Below, in pieces: positions 51,349 through 60,385 of a DNA stretch of 64,000 nt. This DNA comes from JAWKHR01 sp041394725 (GTDB lineage Bacteria > Acidobacteriota > Vicinamibacteria > Vicinamibacterales > SCN-69-37): assembly GCA_041394725.1 (NCBI GenBank), contig JAWKHR010000019.1, positions 52,385 to 116,384 of the forward strand, given 5' to 3'. The stretch's first letter is position 1. Each line of letters begins with the position of its first letter. The position numbers were made by a program, and so were the translations under genes. A model generated the notes under the pieces. That model worked only from the letters and a program-made list of their open reading frames with translations, did no database searches and had not been told where the DNA came from.

Positions 51349-53054
51349 TCCGGCAGCTCCGCGCCTTCGCGTGGCTGCGCTGGCACCTGCTGGTCAACAC
51401 CTTCCGCGGCGGCCGCAAGCGCGACACCCTCGAGCAGATCTCGCGCGCGCTTCAGCTGATGGTGCCGGTCATCCTGGTCACGCTGTCGCTGGGGTCCGTG
51501 CTGGCGACGATGGTGCTCGGCTTCTTCGCCGGCCGGTCGCTGGGGCAGGGTCTGCTCGGGCCCGCGCCGGTCCTGCTCGCCTTTCGCGTGGCGCTCGTCG
51601 TAATCACCGCGATCGTCGCGTTCTTTGCGGTGTCCTCACCCGTGCAGAGCTCGCTGACGAAGTACACGCGCCTGCTGCTGCTGCCGATCTCGCGCCGGAT
51701 GCTGCACCTCACGGAGGTCGGCGCATCGCTCTTCGACCCGTGGATCGTCCTGATCGTGCCGGGCCTGGCGGCGTTCGCGGTCGGGCTCGCCGCCGGCGGG
51801 ATGGGGACCACGGGCGGGCTGGCGGCCGTCGCGGGCCTGCTGTTCGTCGCCGTGCTCGCGTGCCTCTCCGCGACGGTGGGCTTCCTGGTCGCCTGGCTGT
51901 TCCGGAGCCGGCGGCGCGCCGAGATGCTGACGCTGCTGATCGTGCTCGCGATCTCGTTCGCCTCGGTGCTGCCGGCGCTCCTCGCGCACCGGCTCGACCG
52001 GCGCGACGGTCCGGCGCGGCGCGAGGGTCGCAACCGGCAGACGACGATGGCCGACGTGGACCGGGTCTTCGCGCGGGTGGCATGGCTGCCGTCGGAGCTG
52101 TACGCGGGCGCCGTGCGGGCCGGTGTGGACGGGCGGGCCCGCGACGCGGTGTGGCCGCTGGCGGGCCTGGGGATCCAGGTCCTCCTCCTGTTTGCGGCCT
52201 CCTCGGTGGTGCACGGGCGGCTGGTCGGATCGGTCGAGGGTCGCGGCAGCCGGCGGCACCGCGTGGCGCCGGGGGTGCTCCGGCCGCGCGTGCCGCTGGC
52301 GTCGCCGGCGACGTCCGCGGTCGCGGCCGCGCAGTTCCGGTCGGGGTTGCGGTCGGTGCGGGGCCGGCTGGTCGTCATCCTGCCGGGGCCGCTCATCGCG
52401 ATCCTGCTGATCGCGTTTCGCGCGGTGCCCGACGAGATGCCGTGGGTGGCGGAGATCGCGCGGCGCGGGCACCTGCTGTTCGCGGCCGGCGCGGTGTTCG
52501 CGGTCTATGCGCTGCAGCCGTTCACGATGAACCTGTTCGCGACGGATCGCGCCGGGCTCACGCTGCAGTTCCTCTCGCCGGCGAGCGACGTGGAGATCGC
52601 CCGCGGGAAGGCGGCTGGTGTCGGCCTGATGGCGACCGTCGCGGTCGCCCTCTGCTTCGGCGTGTCGATCGTCATGGCGCCGGGCGGGTCGGCGCTCCTG
52701 TGGGTCGCCGCGGGCCTGGCCGGACTGGCGACCTTCCTGTGGTTGTCGCCGCTGATGATTGTGCTCTCGGCGCTGTTTCCCGTCGCGGTGGACCTCAGCC
52801 GCGCGGGGAGCGGCGGTAACCCGCATCCGATCGCGATGCTGGGCGGCGCGGTCGGCGCCGCGGTGACGGCCGCGCCGGCCGCGGGCATCCTGGTGCTGAC
52901 CGACATCTGGCTGCGCCAGCCGGGGACGGGTCTGGCCCTGATGGCGGCGTGGACCGGCCTGGCCTGGCTGGCGGCGCGGCCGCTCACGGCGATCGCGTCG
53001 CGGACGCTCGGTCGCCGGCGCGAGAACCTGGCGCTGGTGGCGGCGAACCGGTAG
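51345..53054 (+). CDS. ABC transporter permease, multi-pass
   Basis: 569 aa, ATG overlapping the ATPase stop. About 12 hydrophobic helices in two halves around a cytosolic loop (residues ~205-250). The early segment RAFAWLRWHLLVNTFRG is shared by ABC-2-like permeases that work with the preceding ATPase type. No other subunit is nearby, so the pair probably forms a complete exporter. The 140-bp palindrome begins 5 nt after the stop. Confidence 0.82.
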   Translation: MIRQLRAFAWLRWHLLVNTFRGGRKRDTLEQISRALQLMVPVILVTLSLGSVLATMVLGFFAGRSLGQGLLGPAPVLLAFRVALVVITAIVAFFAVSSPVQSSLTKYTRLLLLPISRRMLHLTEVGASLFDPWIVLIVPGLAAFAVGLAAGGMGTTGGLAAVAGLLFVAVLACLSATVGFLVAWLFRSRRRAEMLTLLIVLAISFASVLPALLAHRLDRRDGPARREGRNRQTTMADVDRVFARVAWLPSELYAGAVRAGVDGRARDAVWPLAGLGIQVLLLFAASSVVHGRLVGSVEGRGSRRHRVAPGVLRPRVPLASPATSAVAAAQFRSGLRSVRGRLVVILPGPLIAILLIAFRAVPDEMPWVAEIARRGHLLFAAGAVFAVYALQPFTMNLFATDRAGLTLQFLSPASDVEIARGKAAGVGLMATVAVALCFGVSIVMAPGGSALLWVAAGLAGLATFLWLSPLMIVLSALFPVAVDLSRAGSGGNPHPIAMLGGAVGAAVTAAPAAGILVLTDIWLRQPGTGLALMAAWTGLAWLAARPLTAIASRTLGRRRENLALVAANR

Positions 53055-53059
53055 GAACC

Positions 53060-53199
53060 GGTAGGGGTCAGGTCTTGGGATTAAGCCTTGGTCATTCAAC
53101 TGAGGACAGATCCGTCAGTCCGTGGAGTGCGCGGCCCGGACTGACAGATCTGTCCTCAGTTGAATGACCAAGGCTTAATCCCAAGACCTGACCCCTACC
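53060..53199. repeat. 140-bp near-perfect palindrome, REP/MITE-like
   Basis: Left arm 53060-53122 and right arm 53137-53199 are inverted copies, 63 bp each, with one mismatch (53113/53146) and a 14-nt loop. Both outer ends read GGTAGGGGTCAGGTCTTGGG inward, matching the REP-like copies at 14176, 18895 and 29924. It sits between two convergent genes, and the minus-strand stop of the response regulator (53195-53197) lies inside the right arm. As RNA it would fold into one long hairpin and could terminate both transcripts. As DNA it resembles a MITE. Confidence 0.9.
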
Positions 53200-53896
53200 C
53201 CGCGAACTTGTACCCGAGGCCGTGCACGGTGAGGATGTGCTGCGGGTGGCGGGGATTCGGCTCGATCTTCTGGCGCAGCCAGGCCACGTGCACGTCCACC
53301 GTCCGCGTGGACGGCATCGAGTGATACCCCCAGACCTCGTTCAGCAGCTCGTCGCGCGAGAGCGTCGCGCCACGGTGCTCGACGAAGTACTTCAGCAGCA
53401 GGAACTCGCGCGCCGACATCTCGACGACCGCGCCGCCGCGGGTGACCTCGGCCTTCCGCACGTCCAGCGTGACGTCGCCGAACTCGTGCACGGTCGGGCT
53501 GCCGCCGGGTCTCACGCCGTCCATGCGCCGGAGCTGGACCTCGATGCGGGCCAGCAGCTCGAGCATGTCGAACGGCTTCGTCAGGTAGTCGTCGGCGCCG
53601 AGCTTCAGGCCGAGCACCCGGTCCACCACCTGGCCGCGCGCGGTGAGCATGATGATCGGGGTCGCGACCCCGCGCTGGCGCAGATCGCGGCAGACGTCGA
53701 AGCCGCTGCCGCCCGGCAGCATGACGTCGAGCAGCATCACGTCCCAGCGCTCGCGCGTCGCCAGCGCCAGCCCGCCCGGCGCATCGGTCGCCGATCGCAC
53801 CTCGTAGCCCTCGCTCTCCAGGCGGTCGGTCAGCGTGAGCACGAGGCCCGGTTCGTCCTCGACGAGGAGGACCCGTCGGCGGGTGGCGGTGGACAT
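53195..53896 (-). CDS. OmpR/PhoB-family response regulator
   Basis: 233 aa from ATG 53896. Receiver: VLLVEDEPGLVLTLTDRLE, phospho-Asp in VMLLDVMLPGGSG (~D54), Thr in IIMLTARG and Lys in DDYLTKPFD. C-terminal winged helix (Trans_reg_C): MSAREFLLLKYFVEHRG and SRDELLNEVWGYHSMPSTRTVDVHVAWLRQKIE. It acts with the histidine kinase whose gene overlaps it (TGATG). Likely binding sites are the 11-bp-spaced repeats at 56062-56090. Confidence 0.95.
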   Translation of the reverse strand: MSTATRRRVLLVEDEPGLVLTLTDRLESEGYEVRSATDAPGGLALATRERWDVMLLDVMLPGGSGFDVCRDLRQRGVATPIIMLTARGQVVDRVLGLKLGADDYLTKPFDMLELLARIEVQLRRMDGVRPGGSPTVHEFGDVTLDVRKAEVTRGGAVVEMSAREFLLLKYFVEHRGATLSRDELLNEVWGYHSMPSTRTVDVHVAWLRQKIEPNPRHPQHILTVHGLGYKFAG

Positions 53897-55992
53897 CAGG
53901 AGGCGTGGCCGCCGGCCGGCGGTGCCGACGTCTGCGGCGCGAGGGGGCTGGCGGCGACCTCGCCGCGCAGGGCCGGGACGTGCAGCGTGAACGTCGTGCC
54001 CTCGCCCGGCGCGGATCTGGCCTGCACGCGGCCGCCGTGCGCTTCGAGGATCCGCCGCACCAGGCTGAGGCCCAGGCCGTTGCCGTGAATCTGCCGGTCG
54101 TGGGCGTCGCGACCGCGGTAGAACGGCTCGAAGATGTGCGGCAGGTCCTCGGCCGCGATGCCGCGACCGCGATCGCTCACCGTGACCTGGACCTCCGTGC
54201 GTCCCCGCACCGTCACCGGCCGGACGACGAGGCCGATCCACCGTCCGTCGGCGCCGTACTTCACCGCATTCGCCACCAGGTTCGCGAGGGCGCGCCGCAT
54301 CGCCTCGTCGTCGACGAGCACCAGCGGGGTGTCCGGGGCGAAGCTCGTCTCGACCTCGAGGCCGCCCGCGTCGAGCAGCGGCCGGCAGCTCTCGACGACG
54401 TCGCGCGCGACGTCGCGCAGGTCCACCGGGTGCGACCGCACCGGACGGCGGTTGCCGCTGAGACCCGCGTATTCGAGGACCTGCTCCACCATGTCGGTGA
54501 GCCGCCGGCCCTCGCCGTCGATCAGATCGCCGTACTTGCGGGCCTGCGTGGCGTCGCCGACGACGCCCGCCGAGAGGTTCTGCGCCGCGGACCGGATGAC
54601 GGCCAGCGGCGTGCGCAGCTCGTGCGAGACGGTGGCGACGAAGTCCATCTGCTGCCCGGCCAGCCGCTCCGACCGGCGCGCGTTGAGGACGATCAGGCCG
54701 ACGCTCAGCGCGAGCACGGAGAGGATCGAGAAGCTCAGCCACAGGTTGCGGCGCCGCGCGTTGGCGACCGCCGCGTCGAGCGATCCGTCGGCGTGCTGGA
54801 TGAGCAGCTGCCAGCCCGGCGCCGCGCTGAACCCGATGGCCGCGGCGGCGGCCGCCTCGGGGCCGCCGTGTTCCTCGAGGACGACCGACAGGCGGCTCTC
54901 CGACGGTCGCAGCCGCGTCACCACGCCCGCCGGGATCTCGCTCTGGTCGCGCGTCGTCACGGTCCACGCCATCACGCGGTTCGACGCCGACTGGCGGAGC
55001 GTCTCGAGCCGGACGCCGCCGAAGAACGCGGCGGTCACGTCCGCGCGCGCCGTGTCGAGCGTGGCGCCGGCAGGCAGCTGGCGCGAGAGGACGGGGCGCC
55101 GCGCCTCGTCCACCACCTCCACCCGGTACCGGTCGCCGCCTTCCTCCGGGAAGTGCAGATCCGCGATCGCCGGCAGCATCGTCTGGCGGAGGTAGTCGGC
55201 GTCGAGCGCGACGATCAGGTAGGTGCGGTCGCCGCGCAGCGAGAAGAACACGCCGTTCATCCCGTTGATCGCGCGGACGTCCGGCGGCGGGGGCGGTGGC
55301 GGCGGCGCGCTCGTCGCGTTCGTCTTCCCGGTCCCGCCGGCCGCGGTCATCGTGCCGCGCACCATGGTGGCCGGCGCGGATTCGGTGATCGGGATGGCGA
55401 GCGCCGGGATGTCGCTCATCACCGGCGGCACGCCGATCGTGAAGACCTTCGGGCGCATGAGGCCGATGTCGGCGCCGGCGTCGCGACCGGCCGCGCCCGT
55501 GGCGGGTGCCGTCGCGACCCGCTCCGTCTCGCGCTCGACGACCTCGCGGCCGGCGTCGGTCGGCGGCCGCAGCCGCTCGCGGACCCGCGCGAGCGACGTC
55601 GGCCAGTCGGCGGTCTCGAACCGGCGCTCCGCGGGCCTCCAGGCCCGCAGGGACACGTCGTCGGTCGTCTGCGTCGCCTCGTAGATGCCGGCGATGACGT
55701 CGGGGAAGCGGGTGGCCTTGCGCCAGTCGTCGAGACGCGCGGCGAAGTCGTCGGCGGGGACGGCGGCGAGCTCGGCGCGGGTGGCCTGGAGCGCGACGAA
55801 GATCTGCCCGATCTCGCGATCGAAGTCGTCGGCGAACCCGCGGGCGCGCTGGTCGAGCGACGTCCGGAGCTGGTCGCGCTCCGCCTCGCTCACCTGGCCG
55901 AGCCAGTGGTACTGCAGCGCGGCCAGGGCGCCGACGAGCACCACCAGCGCGGCCGGCACCAGCACGCCGAGCGGCAGACGACGCCTGCGCAT
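53896..55992 (-). CDS. Sensor histidine kinase
   Basis: 698 aa. TM1 near residues 8-27 (VLVPAALVVLVGALAALQYH), then a large periplasmic sensor (to ~425) with a Pro-run (PPPPPPPPD) near the middle, then TM2 (NLWLSFSILSVLALSVGLIVLNARRSE). HisKA: VSHELRTPLAVIRSAAQNL with the phospho-His. HATPase_c: NLVANAVKYGADG, DRGRGIAAEDLPHIFEPFYRG and GNGLGLSLVRRILEAHGG. The first gene of the two-component operon, upstream of and overlapping the regulator. The divergent neighbour encodes exported and outer-membrane proteins, a likely target. Confidence 0.94.
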   Translation of the reverse strand: MRRRRLPLGVLVPAALVVLVGALAALQYHWLGQVSEAERDQLRTSLDQRARGFADDFDREIGQIFVALQATRAELAAVPADDFAARLDDWRKATRFPDVIAGIYEATQTTDDVSLRAWRPAERRFETADWPTSLARVRERLRPPTDAGREVVERETERVATAPATGAAGRDAGADIGLMRPKVFTIGVPPVMSDIPALAIPITESAPATMVRGTMTAAGGTGKTNATSAPPPPPPPPDVRAINGMNGVFFSLRGDRTYLIVALDADYLRQTMLPAIADLHFPEEGGDRYRVEVVDEARRPVLSRQLPAGATLDTARADVTAAFFGGVRLETLRQSASNRVMAWTVTTRDQSEIPAGVVTRLRPSESRLSVVLEEHGGPEAAAAAAIGFSAAPGWQLLIQHADGSLDAAVANARRRNLWLSFSILSVLALSVGLIVLNARRSERLAGQQMDFVATVSHELRTPLAVIRSAAQNLSAGVVGDATQARKYGDLIDGEGRRLTDMVEQVLEYAGLSGNRRPVRSHPVDLRDVARDVVESCRPLLDAGGLEVETSFAPDTPLVLVDDEAMRRALANLVANAVKYGADGRWIGLVVRPVTVRGRTEVQVTVSDRGRGIAAEDLPHIFEPFYRGRDAHDRQIHGNGLGLSLVRRILEAHGGRVQARSAPGEGTTFTLHVPALRGEVAASPLAPQTSAPPAGGHAS

Positions 55993-56061
55993 GGGTTCGA
56001 GTCTAGCACGCGGTCGGGAGGGGGACGGGTCTCGAAAGTGTTGATACGAAGGCTTTTACGT

Positions 56062-56090
56062 TCTTAACAATCTCTTTGCCGACTCTTAAC
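56062..56090. promoter_or_regulatory. Three 11-bp-spaced direct repeats, likely response-regulator operator
   Basis: TCTTAAC at 56062, TCTTTGC at 56073 and TCTTAAC at 56084, each starting exactly 11 bp after the last. Direct repeats at ~11 bp are how OmpR/PhoB-family dimers bind (established). The site lies in the AT-rich 155-nt gap between the divergent kinase gene (start 55992) and the LolA-like gene (ATG 56148), so it could control both. Confidence 0.65.
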
Positions 56091-56147
56091 CACCCGCCGT
56101 GGACCACCCGGCACGATGGATCCGTCCAAGCGGACGAGGAGGTACTC

Positions 56148-57128
56148 ATGAAGCGCGCCATGCAGCTGGCGCTGGTCGCGATGCTCGCGACGCAGGCCCT
56201 GGTGATCGGACAGAGCGACGTCGCGAAGATCCTCGCGGACGCCCGCGCCGCGCTCGGCGGCGATGCGAAACTGAACGCCGTCACGTCGATGGCCATCGAG
56301 GGCACGTCCACGCGGCCCGCGCCCGACGGCACCTCGCGCGAGAGCGCGTTCGAGATGGCGTTCGCGCTGCCGGATCGGTACGCGAAGCGCGACGTGGTCG
56401 CCAACATCAACGGCATGGAGATCGCGCGCGTGTCCGGCTTCAACGGCGCGGATCTCATCGAGCGCACCGAGACGCCGCCGCAGATGGGCGGCGGGGCGTT
56501 CGTCATGCGCGGGCCGGGCAGCGGCGGACCCGGCGCCGAGCTCACGCCCGAGCAGCAGGCGGCCGCGCGGCGCGACGCGCTCCTGGGCAGCCGGCGGGAG
56601 TTCACGCGCCTGACGCTCGGCATGTTCGCGGCGTCGCTGCCGGTCTATCCGGTCGAGTTCACGTGGGCCGGCCAGGCCGAGTCGCCCGACGGCAAGGCCG
56701 ACATGATTGACGTCACCTCGACGGACGGCTTCACGGCGCGGCTCTTCGTGGACAGCGCCTCGCACCTGCCGTTGATGCTCAGCTGGATGGACAAGGAGCC
56801 GCTGCAGATGCAGATGACGGCCGGCCCCGGCGGCGGCATGCGCACCGGCGACGGCCGCACGCTCCGCATGGTCGGTCCCGGCGGCGCCTCGCCCGAGGAG
56901 ATCAAGAAGATGCAGGACGAGATGGCCGCGCGGATGAAGGAGGCCGAGGCCCGCCGGCGGACCGTCGAGTACCGCCTGTTCTACGCCGACTACAAGTCGT
57001 TCGACGGCGTGAAGGTGCCCACACGCGTGCAGCGGATGATCGACGGCAATCCGGTCGAGGAGCTCTCGCTCTCGAAGATCAAGGTGAACGGCCGGATCGA
57101 TCCGAAGACGTTCGAGGTCAGCAAGTAA
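56148..57128 (+). CDS. Exported LolA-like hypothetical protein
   Basis: 326 aa from ATG 56148 with SD AGGAGG 6 nt upstream. Signal peptide (QLALVAMLATQALVIG). The mature part has the beta-rich outline of outer-membrane lipoprotein-sorting (LolA/LolB-like) proteins: KILADARAALGGDAKLNAV, FEMAFALPDRYAKRD, DVTSTDGFTARLFVDSASHLPLML and a C-terminal VEYRLFYADYKSFDGVKVP. A Met/Gly/Arg-rich middle (residues ~220-250) is unusual. It is in an operon with the TonB-dependent receptor and probably under the divergent two-component system. Confidence 0.7.
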   Translation: MKRAMQLALVAMLATQALVIGQSDVAKILADARAALGGDAKLNAVTSMAIEGTSTRPAPDGTSRESAFEMAFALPDRYAKRDVVANINGMEIARVSGFNGADLIERTETPPQMGGGAFVMRGPGSGGPGAELTPEQQAAARRDALLGSRREFTRLTLGMFAASLPVYPVEFTWAGQAESPDGKADMIDVTSTDGFTARLFVDSASHLPLMLSWMDKEPLQMQMTAGPGGGMRTGDGRTLRMVGPGGASPEEIKKMQDEMAARMKEAEARRRTVEYRLFYADYKSFDGVKVPTRVQRMIDGNPVEELSLSKIKVNGRIDPKTFEVSK

Positions 57129-57129
57129 C

Positions 57130-57210
57130 AGGCAACCGGTCCGGGCCCCGGCCCGGTCCACCAGGGGGTCCGGAGAATGCTCCGGACTCCCTCGATGGCG
57201 AGATCTCGCC
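57130..57210 (+). other. Intercistronic hairpins between the LolA-like gene and the receptor gene
   Basis: Three compact inverted repeats within 81 nt: CCGGGCC/GGCCCGG near 57141-57156, GTCCGGAG-AATG-CTCCGGAC at 57168-57187 (extendable by 2-3 bp) and a perfect 14-bp palindrome GGCGAGATCTCGCC at 57197-57210, just before the SD (AGAGGAG) of the receptor. They may act in mRNA processing, partial termination or control of translation. Confidence 0.5.
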
Positions 57211-57222
57211 AGAGGAGTCGAC

Positions 57223-59889
57223 GTGTCTCTGTTGCGCAATGCCCTCATGGGGCTGATGGCCCTCGCGGTGTGCACGGCGTCGCCGGTGCTGGCCCAGACG
57301 CCCGCGGCTGCGCGGGGACGCCTGCTCGTCACGGTGAACGACCCGAGCGGCGCGGTCATCCCGAACGCCACCGTCACGGTGACGCCCGAGCCCGTCGAGC
57401 GTGCCGGGTCCGCCGGGCCAGGCGCTCCGGCGCCGCGACCGGCGGCGACGTCGGAGGCCGGCGTCGCGACGATCGAGGATCTCGCGCCGGGCCGGTACAC
57501 GATCGTCGCGGCCTTTCCGGGCTTCGAGACGGTCGGCGTGAAGGACTTCCGGCTGCGCGCCGGCGACAACCGGCGGACGATCACGCTGCCGATCCGCAAG
57601 GTCGCCGAGGACCTGGTCGTCGGCCGCGACGGCCGCGACGCGGGCCTGGACCCGCGCGGCAACGCGTTCTCGACCGTCCTCACGCGCGAGCAGATCGAGG
57701 CGCTGCCCGACGACCCCGACGAGATGGAAGCCGCGCTCAAGGCGATGGCGCCGCCCGGCGCGCAGATGCGCATCGACGGCTTCAGCGGGGGCAAGCTGCC
57801 GCCGAAGTCGCAGATCCGGTCGATCCGGCTGCCGCGCATGGACCAGCTCGCCGCGCAGAATCACGGCGGGTTCAACGGGTTGCTGTTCATCGACATCATG
57901 ACCCAGCCCGGCAACGGTCCGCTGCGCGGCTCGGTGGACTTCTCGTTCCGCGACGACGCGCTGAACGCGCGCAATCCGTTCGCGCCGGCCAAGGGCGACG
58001 AGGGACTCCGGCAGGGCGGTTTCTCGCTCGCGGGCACCGTCGTGCCGAACCGGTCGTCGTTCTCGGTCAGCGTCCAGAACGCGCGGTTGTTCGACACCGA
58101 GACCCTGCTGGCCGCGGTGCCGGACGGCACGGTTGCCGAGCCCGTCCGGCGTCCGACCGACCGGATGAACCTCAACGCGCGGTTCGACCAGGCGCTCGGC
58201 CAGGCGCACATGATGCGCGCCTCGTTCCAGCGGACCGGCGCGACGAGCCGCAACCTCGGCGTCGGCGGCTTCGACCTGCCCGACCGCGCGTTCGAGACGA
58301 CGACGACCGAGCACGTGCTGCGCCTGTCCGAGAACGGCGCGGTCGGCCGGCGGTTCTTCTCGGAGTCTCGGCTGCAGGTGCGGTGGAGCGACGCGACCAC
58401 GCGGTCGGCTGTCGAGGCGCCGACGGTCCGCGTGCTCGACGCGTTCACCGACGGCGGCGCGCAGCGGCGCGGCGGCCGGCACGCGGTGGACGTCGAGGCG
58501 GCGTCGGACCTCGACTACGTCCGCGGCGCGCACTCGATGCGCGCGGGAGTGCTCGTCGAGGGCGGCCGCTACCGCGCCGACGACACGTCGAACGACCTCG
58601 GTACCTACACGTTCGCGAGCCTGGCCGACTACGAGGCCGGGCGTCCCTCGAACTACACCCGCCGCGTGGGCGATCCGTCGATCGAGTACTCGTCGTTCCG
58701 CGTCGGGGCCTACGCGCAGGACGACTACCGCGTCCACAAGAGCCTGCTGCTCTCGTTCGGCCTGCGATACGAGGCGGAGACGCTGCTCGACGACCACCGG
58801 AACTTCTCGCCGCGGGTGTCGGTCTCGTGGTCGCCGTTCGAGGGCGGCCGCACGACGTTCCGAGGCGGCTGGGGCTGGTTCTCGGACTGGCTCCCGGACC
58901 AGACGTACGAGCAGGTGCTGCGCGTGGACGGGGTGCGCCAGCAGGAGATCAACGTGCAGGACCCGTCGTTCCCCGACGCGGGCACCGGCGGCGTGCTGCC
59001 GCCGACGAACTGGTACCGGTTCGACCCGGGACTCGACCTGCCGACCAGCCAGCTGGCCAACGTCGGCGTGGACCAGACGATCGGGCCGGTGCGCCTGAGC
59101 GCGGTCTATACGCGGCGCCTGGGATCGAGCCTGCTGCGCGGCCGCAACCGCAACGCGCCCGTGGACGGCATCCGCCCGGATCCCTCGTTCGCCAACATCG
59201 TCGAGGTCACCGGCGACGCGGCGTCGCGCGCGAACGCGATCAGCCTGACGGCCAGCCTCGTCAAGCTCGACTGGCGGCAGACGTTCGTCGTGTTCAACTA
59301 TGGATTCCAGACCTCGGAGACGAACACGACCGGCGCGTTCGGCCTGCCGGCGAACGGGGACGATCTCTCGAGCGAGTGGGGGCCGATGCAGCCGCGGCAC
59401 CGATACGGCGCGTCGTTCAACATGCGCCCGTGGCCGGCGTTTGGCGTCGCGATGAACGTGCGCGGATCGTCGGGCGCGCCGTACGACGTCACCACCGGCC
59501 GCGACGACAACGGCGACGGCGTGTTCAACGACCGACCGGACGGCGTGGCCCGGAACTCCGCGATCGGCGACTCGCAGTGGGACGTCGGGATCCGGCTCTC
59601 CTGGTCGGTCGGCTTCGGCGAGCGTTCGCAGGGCGGAGGCGGCGCGGGCGGCGGGACGGTGGTGATCATGTCCGGCGGTGGCGCGGGCGGTGGCATGCCG
59701 GGTGGCTTCATGGGCGGCGGCGGCAGCGACAAGCGGTACCGCCTGGAGTTCTACGCCTCCGCGCAGAACGTGACCAACCACCGCAACTACGTCGGCTACA
59801 GTGGCGTGCTCACGTCGCCGTTCTTCGGCGTGCCGACCAACGTGCTCAACCCGCGGAAGATCGAGGTGGGGGTGCGGGTGGCGTTCTGA
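57223..59889 (+). CDS. TonB-dependent receptor with carboxypeptidase regulatory-like domain
   Basis: 888 aa from GTG 57223. Signal peptide (LMALAVCTASPVLAQ). Residues ~30-125: a carboxypeptidase-regulatory-like beta-sandwich (RLLVTVNDPSGAVIPNATVTVTP, FRLRAGDNRRTITLPIRK). A plug-like domain then a long beta-barrel of alternating residues follow, ending in the C-terminal Phe typical of outer-membrane barrels (VGVRVAF). These acidobacterial receptors take up large substrates, but the ligand is unknown. A Gly/Met-rich loop (residues ~805-830) near the end is unusual. It is downstream of the LolA-like gene in one operon. Confidence 0.9.
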   Translation: MSLLRNALMGLMALAVCTASPVLAQTPAAARGRLLVTVNDPSGAVIPNATVTVTPEPVERAGSAGPGAPAPRPAATSEAGVATIEDLAPGRYTIVAAFPGFETVGVKDFRLRAGDNRRTITLPIRKVAEDLVVGRDGRDAGLDPRGNAFSTVLTREQIEALPDDPDEMEAALKAMAPPGAQMRIDGFSGGKLPPKSQIRSIRLPRMDQLAAQNHGGFNGLLFIDIMTQPGNGPLRGSVDFSFRDDALNARNPFAPAKGDEGLRQGGFSLAGTVVPNRSSFSVSVQNARLFDTETLLAAVPDGTVAEPVRRPTDRMNLNARFDQALGQAHMMRASFQRTGATSRNLGVGGFDLPDRAFETTTTEHVLRLSENGAVGRRFFSESRLQVRWSDATTRSAVEAPTVRVLDAFTDGGAQRRGGRHAVDVEAASDLDYVRGAHSMRAGVLVEGGRYRADDTSNDLGTYTFASLADYEAGRPSNYTRRVGDPSIEYSSFRVGAYAQDDYRVHKSLLLSFGLRYEAETLLDDHRNFSPRVSVSWSPFEGGRTTFRGGWGWFSDWLPDQTYEQVLRVDGVRQQEINVQDPSFPDAGTGGVLPPTNWYRFDPGLDLPTSQLANVGVDQTIGPVRLSAVYTRRLGSSLLRGRNRNAPVDGIRPDPSFANIVEVTGDAASRANAISLTASLVKLDWRQTFVVFNYGFQTSETNTTGAFGLPANGDDLSSEWGPMQPRHRYGASFNMRPWPAFGVAMNVRGSSGAPYDVTTGRDDNGDGVFNDRPDGVARNSAIGDSQWDVGIRLSWSVGFGERSQGGGGAGGGTVVIMSGGGAGGGMPGGFMGGGGSDKRYRLEFYASAQNVTNHRNYVGYSGVLTSPFFGVPTNVLNPRKIEVGVRVAF

Positions 59890-59893
59890 TCTT

Positions 59894-59975
59894 TGGGGCA
59901 CGCGGGGGACATGGAGGACGTGGGGAGAGCCCGGCGGGCCATGGGGACGTGGGGCGACGGGGGACGTGGGGAGAG
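59894..59975. repeat. G-rich tract (copy 7) with canonical G-quadruplex motif
   Basis: At 59943-59971 four G-runs of 4-5 are joined by 4-nt loops ACGT, CGAC, ACGT, which fits the G3+N1-7 quadruplex rule. An exact inverted copy of these 29 bp is at 60390-60418, and the similarity extends to roughly 60 bp on each side. Confidence 0.8.
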
Positions 59976-60013
59976 CAGTTTTCAGGGAAGTCTTTCCGCT
60001 CCGCGGCTTTGAA

Positions 60014-60373
60014 ATGAGCCATGCCCCGCAAGCCGCAGAAGTCCCCGCCGGAGGCCTGGCGCCGGTCGCGCCGGAGGTCCTCGACCAGTTCGTGCGTGAC
60101 GGCCCGTTGACCGCGGTCGAGGTCGAGGCCGCGGGCCGCCGGCTGAAGAAAGCGCTGATCGAGCGGGCGCTCGGCGCCGAGCTGAGCCACCACCTGGGCT
60201 ACCCGCCCGGCGCGGCCAAGCCCGAGGCGACGACCAATCACCGCAACGGCACGAGTGGGAAGACGGTGCTGACCGATGACGGGCCCGTGCCGATCGCGGT
60301 GCCGCGGGACCGCGCCGGGACGTTCACCAAACGCGCCTCACGTCGGCTCCGAACCGAAGCAGGAATCCCGTGA
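60014..60373 (+). mobile_element. IS256-family transposase fragment
   Basis: The frame gives APVAPEVLDQFVRDG, KKALIERALGAELSHHLGY, NHRNGTSGKTVLTDDGP and VPIAVPRDRAGTF, the N-terminal ~100 residues of a Mutator/IS256 transposase. It then loses homology and stops at 60371-60373. The first ~11 residues (MPRKPQKSPPE from ATG 60021) are in another frame, a further indel. No catalytic DDE domain or terminal repeats remain, so it is dead. It lies between inverted G-rich and C-rich tracts. Confidence 0.8.
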
Positions 60374-60385
60374 AAGACATGACTG

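Noticed and set aside
57118..59901. Minus-strand 927-codon open frame
   Set aside because: Antisense of the TonB-dependent receptor; low-complexity Arg/Ala/Val/Glu translation and no signal or domain.
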